From an uncultured Candidatus Poseidoniales archaeon (GTDB lineage: Archaea; Thermoplasmatota; Poseidoniia; Poseidoniales; Poseidoniaceae), in assembly GCA_905182185.1 (NCBI GenBank), contig CAJJAP010000010.1, positions 1 to 64,000 on the forward strand: a stretch of DNA of 64,000 bases. Reading direction: 5' to 3'. Positions 55,128-63,270 of the stretch are shown here, piece by piece. Within the stretch, counting starts at the first letter, position 1; each line of letters starts with the position of its first letter. The translations under genes were made by a program, and so were the position numbers. The notes beneath the pieces were generated by a model. The model was not told the origin of the DNA and searched no databases. It saw only the letters and a list, made by a program, of their open reading frames with translations.

Positions 55128-58100
55128 TGTCAAAAATAGAATTCAATTTAAGTCAAAAGTTAGGATTAGATTTGGATAAGCACATTGCTCTAGATGCGGG
55201 TGCAGGGACTGGTAAAACCACAGTGATGGCTGAAAGATATGTTCAACATTTAATCACAGCAGAACAACGTGCAACTCTATGTTTGCCCAATGGCCCAAGA
55301 GAGCCTTTGCAAGGACAAGGCTCACTACGAGCACCTGCTAAAGAGCGGAAAGATTTCAAACAATGGAAAGGACTCACTCCTAGTGAAGTGGTTGCAATTA
55401 CTTTCACTAAGAAAGCAGCAGCAGAACTGAAAGCAAGGATTCGTAAAAGAGTTTCAATTTTACGACCTTTGCCGATGGTTTCAGGTGCAACAGATTTAAT
55501 TTTTGACTCTAGAATTGAATCCAATGCTGATGTAGAGAAATTGGTTGCAGCCTTGGACGATGCACCTATTTCTACTATTGACGCCTTCCTCTCAGGATTG
55601 GTTTCACCGCATTTGGACATGGTCGCGATACATCCAAATCGGGAACAAATCGCGGAGGAAAGAATGCCTTTGCTACAACAAGAGACCCTACACACCGCTT
55701 GGCGAATCCGCTCTGAATATGATGCACAGGAGGCCGGAATATATGTTGGCAAGTCGGAATTTATCGAAGCGAGAGATCGACTTGCAGTATTGCTTGGCGG
55801 TCAACAAAAAGCAGCAGTAGTGTTCACTGGAATGCTATGGAAGTCATTATTCGTTGAAGAATCAAGACGCTCAATATTGCACCGTTGTAACGAAATGGGT
55901 CTCGTTTGGGATGGGATAAGTAATCCTCCGAGTGAGGCATTATTGCAAATGATAGTGGAACCCGTTCAAAATGAAGTACTTGGCCTTGCTACTGAGTTAC
56001 AAGATAATTTACTAAATTGGACTAATGTATTCACTCAGTATTCAGCCAACTATGTTTCAGCGGCAGAGGTAGTTCATGGAACCCAGCAAACTCGATTTAA
56101 TCATTTACTACAATTGGCTAGAGAGCCGTTACCCACCGAAGCGACTCATCTAATTCAATGGGTCTGGTTAGTAGCTATCGCTACAGCATCATGGAATCCT
56201 CTGCACAAAGATGACGATGTCAAATTTTTATCAAGAGGTGGATTGCCTAGCGGGAATAAGCCTGGTGAATGGCCTAGTGGTTTATTGGCAACAAGTAAAG
56301 TCAGGGGTGTTTCCGGTGCGGAAAAAATAAGAATTGCAACTGAAGCAAAACCTTTTGTTAAGAAAATAGTTTCACTTTTGGATAATCAGCAAGGTCGCTT
56401 GATTAGAATGCTGGGTCGCAGTTCTTTCACATTAGAACCGTATTCAACCATTCCAATGATGCCTCCAGATTGTAATTATAGAATTTCACCCCTAATGCCG
56501 AATCCACCGGAAAAGGCACCATCTGGAATATTGAGAATCTCTAGTGAATTACAAAGCAATGTTCTCGCTGACTTACTAACTGTTCATAGAGGTTGTAAAG
56601 CAATAATGACTCTCAGAAAGGCACAGGAAGGGGTTCATGATTTCGATGATATGCAAATTTTGGCCGGAGATTTATTACTCTCTCGTTGCCCGGAAAGTTG
56701 CCGTTTTGATTATCCAGCTGCTGTGGTAGAGGCCTTGGATAGTTTAGGTGATGAACCATGGACGGATTATCACATTTCGCGAGCCTTTACAGTTGCACAA
56801 GGCAATGATAAATGCCTAGAGGATTTAGGTCATAGATTCAAAGTTTTACAATCGCTTAGAAGAAAGTATAGAGCATTTATCATCGATGAATATCAAGATA
56901 CTAACCCCGCCCATTTTAGATTACTAGCACGACTATGGGGGCCACGAGATAGAAGGTCGGATGAACCGAGTCCACCATCGGGTGATTGGGATCCAACGAT
57001 TTGTATCGTCGGTGATATGAAACAGAGTATCTATCGATTCCGTCAGGCAGAAGTAACCGTGATGTTACGAGCAGTAGAGGAGATAAGAAAAAATAACCAA
57101 CTTGAGTTATCTGAAATAAAAATTGCCCCATATCGTAAATCTGGTTATGGTCGAGACCCACGTCCTACAGGCGGAGGTAATTCATTTTCTAACCAGCATG
57201 ATACAGGTGCGGAAAGTCCTCAGCCATGGACTCATATTCCGGCAGGAATCGAAGATGACAAATCCACTTTTATACCACCGACTCGGTTCTTGCAACGCCA
57301 AGAAGGGCATATTGATCTGACTTCCAATCACAGAACTCTACATAATTTAGTGCATACATTGAATGGGGTTTTTGAAGATGTTTTCAATCAAAGACACCAT
57401 GCATTACCCGGGGATTGGCATGCAAAACCTCAGGCCCTTAACCCAGCGAGAAATGATGATGCTGAGGGAATATTAGAATGGATATTGCCCTTGCAACTAG
57501 AAGCCGGAACTCCTGAAAAGGACATGTCGAAGCCATTGGTTGCATTCAAGAATCCAAAAGCCAAATCATCTGAATTAGAGCATGAATTAATCGCTTCACG
57601 ATTGCGTGCACTGTTCAATAATAGTCCTACCAAAATTTTGGATGGAACAACTAACGAAATGGTTGAAGTTGTAGAAACGACTGACCAAATCTTACCAGAT
57701 GACGTCATGATTTTATTACATTCTAGAACCCATTTACCAGATTTAATAGATAAATTACAAGCAAAGGGGATTCCAGTTCTTGCTGATAGACAAGGTGCAT
57801 TGCTAGCCCGTCCAGTTTGTATTACTTTGATGGCCGTATTGGAATTGATGAGTAATCCGCATTCTAAACATGCAGCATTAGCGATTTGCCGCTCGCCTAT
57901 AATGGGTCTAAAGGATGTGCAAATCGCAAAAGCCTTGGCAACACCTATTGAGGAAGGATGGTGGAGTAAACTGATAGATAATTCACCCACAGAAGAGATC
58001 AAGAATTTGCTCATCCATTTGTTGCAACTAGTAGATGCTGGGGCAGTATATGATGTGTTTGATGCAGTATTAGACCATTCTGATTTGCTAATTGCCTATC

Positions 58101-60103
58101 CAGGGGATGCCGACAGACAAAATGGAGAAGCATGGTATGCGCTGGCAAATAAAATCGGTAATGAACTAGGGCATGATTGTAATGCTATTTACAACCGAAT
58201 GAAGCAATTGTCTGAACTGAATAAATCTGGTCCAAAGGCTGTATCAGTGCCTTCCGGAGGTGCCGTTCAAGTAATGACAATTCACGGCGTTAAAGGACTT
58301 CAATCAAAGGTAGTTGTCGTTGCTGGACTTTTCAATGCCGGTAAAATGGATGCGACGATGGCAGTTAAAGAAAATGTAATAATCACTCCACAAGTGATCG
58401 CTGGAAGAATTAATCCTTGGACGAGTCGGGAGAGGCCCTTCGATGGACTATGGCAATTCACCAAGAACATGGACTCAGCACAAACTCAGGCGGAAAGAAG
58501 ACGTGAATTTTATGTTGCTTTGACTAGGGTCGAAGACAGATTAATTCTCGTCGGCAGCCATACTAATGAGGCAAATCACGATACAGCAGAAGGCTGCTTG
58601 AGATTGAAAAAGAGTAAACCTAACAAACGCAGCATGGGGTTGATGCTACTGGAGGGATTGCGAGGGCTGGCCCATTCCAATTCAGTGACAGACTCGCCTT
58701 GGTTACTCGAGAACGATCTTACTGAGTCATCATTGACTCCATATACCGAATCAGAATTAAAAATAGATCCACTGGAACTTTATTTTGATTCCGGTTTAGG
58801 TGGAAATGCCATTACAAGCATTCGAATTTACCATTCACCTGATTGTTTTGACAGTGTTAAAACTAAGTCGCCATTGAGCAATTGGTTAGAGGTTGAAGCG
58901 AGAGTGGACAAAATAATGAAGGCACCTCTATCATCACAAAAAGCTACAGAATTACCAATGGTATCTCAATCGATTAGGATGAGTTCACACTCACTAGATA
59001 CATCCCATCAATGCCGCCGCCGCCACTGGTTAGAACATATCAAGGGATGGAAGCCAGAGAAAATGCAATTATTGAACGAACAAGTTGATTCTGCTCTTAC
59101 CACTACAAATCACTGGCCAAGCGCCACAAAATTCGGATTAATAATGCATAGATTGGTCGAAGTTGGCCTTGCCAATCCGTCAGCAGCAACAGGGACACCT
59201 TGCCTAGACTTGCCCGATGGTTGGCGCCTACAAAGTGAGGATGCTTTGGCAGATAAATCAGTCATCGACCAAGTACTGGTAGAATTCAATATTGACTCTT
59301 CTAGCAGCGATAAAAACATTGCAGCACAAGCCCGAATAACCGCACAACGACTAGTCCAATTATCCCTGCTAACTCTGGATGGATTGCTTGGAAAACTATC
59401 TGCTGGAGAAACTCAAGATGGATTTACAGTTGAAGGTTTGAGAACAGAATTGCCATTCTTATACAAGCATAATATTGCTATGCAGGATAAATACAAAACA
59501 GTATTTTCATTATCGGGCCCACAACCAGTTGCTGAAGTAGAACAAGTTACAATTTCATTTGACGGAAGGGCTGATTTGGTATTAGCATTACGAGATAAAT
59601 CTAACAAAGGATATTTGCAAGTGGTCGATCTAAAAACTACAGGCTGCAGGGGTGAATTCGATGAATCGGATGTAAGTAAAGGCCATTTATTACAAAGGAT
59701 AGAAGGGGACCCTCTAAACCCATTTGCAACCACAGATGCAGAAAAGAAGATTCTCAAAAAATACAGTTTGCAACTTACACTATATTCGCTTGCTTTGGAG
59801 GCGATGGAATCCGCAAAGCCAGCATCGGAGCGAAGGGAGATTTTAGCACCCGCATTACTCATCGGAGCATCAGGAAGAATGATTCGCTTAACTCCTGATG
59901 ATTACCAAAAAGCGCGTAAGGAACTGGAAGGTCACTTAGAGTGGATGGCACAACTGAGTGTTACAAATACCGAATCTGATGAACCACCTAGATTGGAAAA
60001 AGAAGCTATCTCAATTTGTGAACAATGCCCATACTATAGTGGGAAGATACGCCTTTGCGGACCCATTGATGCCAACACCGGCCATGTTATCAACAACCAA
60101 TGA
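55127..60103 (+). CDS. AddA-like UvrD helicase-nuclease, 1658 aa
   Basis: It starts at ATG 55127, inside the TAATG junction with the AddB-like gene. Walker A AGAGTGKTTVMAERY is at about 24-38, then VVAITFTKKAAAELKARIRK, Walker B AFIIDEYQDTNPAHFRLL near 585, GDMKQSIYRFRQAEV near 630, VMTIHGVKGLQSKVVVVAG near 1050 and REFYVALTRVEDRLILVG near 1127. The nuclease has HSLDTSHQCRRRHWLEHI near 1290, LIMHRLVEVGL near 1337, SFDGRADLVLAL near 1480, VVDLKTTG near 1503 and ICEQCPYYSGKIRLCG near 1628. The cysteines suggest an Fe-S cluster in this subunit too. Likely resects double-strand breaks for recombination. Confidence 0.88.
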   Translation: MSKIEFNLSQKLGLDLDKHIALDAGAGTGKTTVMAERYVQHLITAEQRATLCLPNGPREPLQGQGSLRAPAKERKDFKQWKGLTPSEVVAITFTKKAAAELKARIRKRVSILRPLPMVSGATDLIFDSRIESNADVEKLVAALDDAPISTIDAFLSGLVSPHLDMVAIHPNREQIAEERMPLLQQETLHTAWRIRSEYDAQEAGIYVGKSEFIEARDRLAVLLGGQQKAAVVFTGMLWKSLFVEESRRSILHRCNEMGLVWDGISNPPSEALLQMIVEPVQNEVLGLATELQDNLLNWTNVFTQYSANYVSAAEVVHGTQQTRFNHLLQLAREPLPTEATHLIQWVWLVAIATASWNPLHKDDDVKFLSRGGLPSGNKPGEWPSGLLATSKVRGVSGAEKIRIATEAKPFVKKIVSLLDNQQGRLIRMLGRSSFTLEPYSTIPMMPPDCNYRISPLMPNPPEKAPSGILRISSELQSNVLADLLTVHRGCKAIMTLRKAQEGVHDFDDMQILAGDLLLSRCPESCRFDYPAAVVEALDSLGDEPWTDYHISRAFTVAQGNDKCLEDLGHRFKVLQSLRRKYRAFIIDEYQDTNPAHFRLLARLWGPRDRRSDEPSPPSGDWDPTICIVGDMKQSIYRFRQAEVTVMLRAVEEIRKNNQLELSEIKIAPYRKSGYGRDPRPTGGGNSFSNQHDTGAESPQPWTHIPAGIEDDKSTFIPPTRFLQRQEGHIDLTSNHRTLHNLVHTLNGVFEDVFNQRHHALPGDWHAKPQALNPARNDDAEGILEWILPLQLEAGTPEKDMSKPLVAFKNPKAKSSELEHELIASRLRALFNNSPTKILDGTTNEMVEVVETTDQILPDDVMILLHSRTHLPDLIDKLQAKGIPVLADRQGALLARPVCITLMAVLELMSNPHSKHAALAICRSPIMGLKDVQIAKALATPIEEGWWSKLIDNSPTEEIKNLLIHLLQLVDAGAVYDVFDAVLDHSDLLIAYPGDADRQNGEAWYALANKIGNELGHDCNAIYNRMKQLSELNKSGPKAVSVPSGGAVQVMTIHGVKGLQSKVVVVAGLFNAGKMDATMAVKENVIITPQVIAGRINPWTSRERPFDGLWQFTKNMDSAQTQAERRREFYVALTRVEDRLILVGSHTNEANHDTAEGCLRLKKSKPNKRSMGLMLLEGLRGLAHSNSVTDSPWLLENDLTESSLTPYTESELKIDPLELYFDSGLGGNAITSIRIYHSPDCFDSVKTKSPLSNWLEVEARVDKIMKAPLSSQKATELPMVSQSIRMSSHSLDTSHQCRRRHWLEHIKGWKPEKMQLLNEQVDSALTTTNHWPSATKFGLIMHRLVEVGLANPSAATGTPCLDLPDGWRLQSEDALADKSVIDQVLVEFNIDSSSSDKNIAAQARITAQRLVQLSLLTLDGLLGKLSAGETQDGFTVEGLRTELPFLYKHNIAMQDKYKTVFSLSGPQPVAEVEQVTISFDGRADLVLALRDKSNKGYLQVVDLKTTGCRGEFDESDVSKGHLLQRIEGDPLNPFATTDAEKKILKKYSLQLTLYSLALEAMESAKPASERREILAPALLIGASGRMIRLTPDDYQKARKELEGHLEWMAQLSVTNTESDEPPRLEKEAISICEQCPYYSGKIRLCGPIDANTGHVINNQ

Positions 60104-60115
60104 GCCGCTTTAATC

Positions 60116-60286
60116 ATGGGTCATCTGGCAGACGTAGAGAAAGGATACTTTTCCCACCTAATCGGTGCGTGGAAAATGGCAGCAATATTTTTATTCGGTT
60201 CAATCCGTTGTATTATACATGGGTTTATTCCAGCAGTAGACACAGAATGTGCTCAAAGTACTGCTAAAAAGGTTAAAATGAATTAA
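60116..60286 (+). CDS. Small membrane protein, DUF6356-like, 56 aa
   Basis: An intact 57-codon frame from ATG 60116 to TAA 60286. It starts MGHLADVEKGYFSHLIGAWK, continues with a hydrophobic helix (MAAIFLFGSIRCIIHGFIPA) and ends AVDTECAQSTAKKVKMN. The pattern H-x-x-x-V-x-x-x-Y-F-x-H-L, a helix with a late I-H-G-x-x-P, then a T/S-containing tail matches DUF6356, small bacterial and archaeal proteins of unknown function. It sits 12 bp after the AddA-like gene, possibly read through from it. No other gene fits between 60104 and 60322. Confidence 0.65.
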   Translation: MGHLADVEKGYFSHLIGAWKMAAIFLFGSIRCIIHGFIPAVDTECAQSTAKKVKMN

Positions 60287-60322
60287 AGTCTTTTCATTCA
60301 AACAATTGCTTATTGTTCTTGT

Positions 60323-60949
60323 TTATTTCTTAGTCCCCAGCATTGTCAAGGTTCCAATAAAATCTTCCTTGACACCAGTTTTGATTATTTTTACATCAGT
60401 AAATCCTGCATTTAGCATAGCATTATGCCATTGCTGTTGAGTTAGTGTAGTCATGTGGACATCTAGTGCAGTTGGCCATTCCAATGAGTCTTTATTTTCT
60501 GAGTAATGGTCAACACCAGCAACAAAAACACCACCACTCTTTAGCCATTCATCATGAATTATTTTTATCATTGACACTGGGTCTTCAAGATAGTATAGGA
60601 ATTCCATGCTATGGATCAAATCGACTGGATTCTTAGGTCGCCACTGCGGCAGCATGGCAACAGAATATTTTCCTTTAGGGTCAATCTGTATTGCCTTTTC
60701 AATCATAGAAGTTGCGCCATCAACCCCTTCGGCAGAAATGCAATTTTCAAGAGATTGCAATTTACGAACAACCCAACCATTACCGCAACCGATATCGATT
60801 GCTGTAAATGGCCTCTGAGATAGATTATTTGTTGCTAATGCTAAGTTTAACATTTGACTAACAGAGGCGGCATGGCCTCTTTCCATACCTTCATCTTTCC
60901 CTTTACCGGCCCATTCACTGAACACATCTGTAGCATCGCGCATGGACAA
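60323..60949 (-). CDS. Class I SAM-dependent methyltransferase
   Basis: 208 aa. The SAM motif I is TAIDIGCGNGWVVRKLQSLE near 48-66. EGVDGATSMIEKAIQID is the next strand and ribose contact. VDLIHSMEFLYYLEDPVSMI is the post-motif II segment. The N-terminus has AGKGKDEGMERGHAASVSQM. The family acts on many small molecules or macromolecules; no acceptor-specific feature is seen. It is divergent from the M20 peptidase gene with 45 bp between starts. Confidence 0.75.
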   Translation of the reverse strand: MSMRDATDVFSEWAGKGKDEGMERGHAASVSQMLNLALATNNLSQRPFTAIDIGCGNGWVVRKLQSLENCISAEGVDGATSMIEKAIQIDPKGKYSVAMLPQWRPKNPVDLIHSMEFLYYLEDPVSMIKIIHDEWLKSGGVFVAGVDHYSENKDSLEWPTALDVHMTTLTQQQWHNAMLNAGFTDVKIIKTGVKEDFIGTLTMLGTKK

Positions 60950-60994
60950 TGCTCAAGCAAATGGCCTATGAACCGATGCCTCACAGCAGTTTAC

Positions 60995-62419
60995 ATGGGC
61001 GTAGACATTGACCTCGTGAAAATGAAAAATCTCATCGAAGAAACTTGGGAAAATGACATCATTCCTTCCTTGTCCGAATATATTCGTATTCCAGCACTAT
61101 CTCCAGCTTTTGACCCTAATTGGTATGAGAACGGCCACATTGAAAAAGCCATCCAACATATCGCAGATTGGTGTAAAATCCAGGACATAGAAGGCCTTAC
61201 AGTAGAAATTCGTAGGCTTGAAGGCAAGACTCCGTTGATTTACATGGAAGTTCCAGGAACGTTGGATGAAACAGTATTGCTCTATCAACATGCAGACAAG
61301 CAACCAGAATTTGTTGGTTGGCATGAAGGACTTGGCCCATGGATTCCAGTTCGCCGTGGTGACAAATTGTATGGCCGTGGCGGAGCTGATGATGGCTACG
61401 GGGCATATGCAAGCCTTACTGCAATACGATGTTTACAGCAACAAGGAATTCCTCATGCTAATCTGAAATTGATAGTCGAGGCTAGTGAAGAATCTGGCTC
61501 GCCCGACCTGCCCGCTCATCTCGAGGCACTTGCAGACAGAATCGGCACACCTGCGATGGTAGTATGCTTGGATTCAGGCGCAGGTGACTGGGATCACCTT
61601 TGGCTTACGACCTCTCTTAGAGGCGTAATAGTTGGAACTCTAAATGTTGAAGTATCTAGTGCAGGAGTACATTCTGGGGATGCTGGAGGAATTATCCCAT
61701 CTTCATTTAGAATCGCTCGTAATCTTTTAGATAGAATTTCAGATTCTGCAACTGGCAAGGTAATAGTCCCTGAATTATGGGTTGATATTCCACAGTCAAG
61801 AATAGAGCAAGCGGAAATAGCGGCTCAAATCCTTGGCGATCAAGTATATTCAAAGTTCCCCTTCTTAGAAGGAGTATCACCGAATGATGATGACCTAAGT
61901 CAATTGATTTTAAATCGGACATGGAGACCAGCATTGGAAATTACTGGAGCTGATGGAATGCCAACTTGTGCAGCTGGCGGTAATGTTCTACGAACTAATA
62001 CCAAACTGAAGTTATCAATCCGTATTCCCGCTGGAGTCGATAGTGAATCGGCAACAGATTTGATTGCTAAAACACTAACTGAAAACCCACCACAGGGCGC
62101 ACATATCACATGGGAAACAGAACATCCAGCAGATGGCTTCCACGCAAAACCACTAGCAGATTGGCTCCATTCAGCACTAACTGATGCCAGTAATAATCAC
62201 TATGGAAATCCAGTCCAGTTTATGGGTGAGGGAGGAACAATTCCATTCATGCCTATGCTACAGCAACAATTCCCACAAGCAGAATTTATGATTACAGGAA
62301 TATTGGGGCCCGAATCCAATGCACACGGGCCTAACGAATTCACTCACATCCCTGCTAGTAAAGCAGTAACAGGTTGCGTTGCAGAAGTAATTGCAGCCCA
62401 CGCAGCCCAAAAATTGTGA
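60995..62419 (+). CDS. M20-family zinc metallopeptidase / deacylase
   Basis: 474 aa from ATG 60995; earlier in-frame starts would overlap the divergent methyltransferase gene. Metal ligands in order: LLYQHADKQPEFVGW (His-x-Asp), KLYGRGGADDGYGAYASL, EASEESGSPDLPAHL (Glu-Glu), VVCLDSGAGDWDHLW, and a C-terminal LGPESNAHGPNEFTHIPAS histidine motif. A dimerisation (lid) domain lies between. Homologues include carnosinase-like dipeptidases and acetylornithine/succinyl-diaminopimelate deacylases. The cytosolic location and length suggest dipeptidase-like activity; substrate unproven. Confidence 0.8.
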   Translation: MGVDIDLVKMKNLIEETWENDIIPSLSEYIRIPALSPAFDPNWYENGHIEKAIQHIADWCKIQDIEGLTVEIRRLEGKTPLIYMEVPGTLDETVLLYQHADKQPEFVGWHEGLGPWIPVRRGDKLYGRGGADDGYGAYASLTAIRCLQQQGIPHANLKLIVEASEESGSPDLPAHLEALADRIGTPAMVVCLDSGAGDWDHLWLTTSLRGVIVGTLNVEVSSAGVHSGDAGGIIPSSFRIARNLLDRISDSATGKVIVPELWVDIPQSRIEQAEIAAQILGDQVYSKFPFLEGVSPNDDDLSQLILNRTWRPALEITGADGMPTCAAGGNVLRTNTKLKLSIRIPAGVDSESATDLIAKTLTENPPQGAHITWETEHPADGFHAKPLADWLHSALTDASNNHYGNPVQFMGEGGTIPFMPMLQQQFPQAEFMITGILGPESNAHGPNEFTHIPASKAVTGCVAEVIAAHAAQKL

Positions 62420-62536
62420 GAACATTCGCGAAGTTCTATCGCTTCTAAGATGTCTATACTTTACCGTCCTTTATGCGTCGGTTTCTTAGGGAGGTGGCAT
62501 GTGGCTCAAGCCATAGGCTATGCCTAAGGTGAGAAT

Positions 62537-63259
62537 ATGTCTGAAGGAACTATCACTCCGGAAATTAGAATTAAACAACTTCAAGAGGAATTGGATACTC
62601 AAACCGATCGTTTGTTGAAGTTATTCGCAGCACACGAGTCGCAGGTTGAAGATTTGCGAACAGCAAAGGCGGAAATCGAAGTTCTTGAAAAGGAGATAAT
62701 CGAGCGCGAAATAACCAAAGAAGTCCAAGATACACTACTTTCTGAAAAGGAAGTTAGAATTAGAGAACTCGAACTTAGAGCTGTAAGAGGCGGAAAGCAA
62801 GTCGAGCATTTAGAACCAGCTTTAGCAAAGATGGAAGAAAAGTATTCTCGTGAAAAGGACCGCCTTGGCAAAGTATTCAATATTGCAGAGGAACTTGATG
62901 GAGATTTACGTTTAGCAGTTACGGAAATGAAAGCTCGTGACGATTGGTATGTCGCTCATATGTCATTATTCGAGGACCTAAATAAGGCCATTAAGGACCG
63001 TTATACAATGATTGAACGGGCTGTTGAAACAGAACGACAAAGTGAGCATATGTCCCGTGCATTCAATGAGCGCATTGAAGAAATGGTTGAAGTTAGAGCT
63101 ACTGAAATGTCAGAAGAATCAGCAGAAGCGGAAGCCGCTGCCGAAGAAACATCACCGATTGAAGTCATTGAAGAAGAAGCAGAAGTAGATGCGGATTCAG
63201 AAGAAGCAGAAGTAGATGCGGATTCAGAAGAAGAAACAGACACAGAGTCTGACAATTGA
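62537..63259 (+). CDS. Acidic coiled-coil protein
   Basis: 240 aa. Residues about 5-190 are almost entirely helical heptad sequence (RIKQLQEELDTQTDRLLKLF; KMEEKYSREKDRLGKVFNIA). The last 50 residues are Glu/Asp/Ala-rich, including a duplicated EEAEVDADS. It has neither TM nor signal peptide. It ends 11 bp before the PSD/ASD gene with a GAGGTG sequence between, so the two are probably co-transcribed. A structural or cytoskeletal-like role is possible; the family is not recognised. Confidence 0.6.
   Translation: MSEGTITPEIRIKQLQEELDTQTDRLLKLFAAHESQVEDLRTAKAEIEVLEKEIIEREITKEVQDTLLSEKEVRIRELELRAVRGGKQVEHLEPALAKMEEKYSREKDRLGKVFNIAEELDGDLRLAVTEMKARDDWYVAHMSLFEDLNKAIKDRYTMIERAVETERQSEHMSRAFNERIEEMVEVRATEMSEESAEAEAAAEETSPIEVIEEEAEVDADSEEAEVDADSEEETDTESDN
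63173..63226 (+). repeat. Two exact 27-bp direct repeats inside the acidic coiled-coil gene
   Basis: The 27-base unit at 63173-63199 is repeated exactly at 63200-63226 and encodes EEAEVDADS twice. The length is a multiple of three, so the frame is kept. It is a recent in-frame tandem duplication in the acidic tail and a likely site of copy-number variation. Confidence 0.85.
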
Positions 63260-63270
63260 GGTGTGTATCG

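Noticed and set aside
57430-58014. 194-codon minus-strand frame inside the AddA-like gene
   Set aside because: Antisense shadow of a conserved helicase region. It has no start signal or domain.
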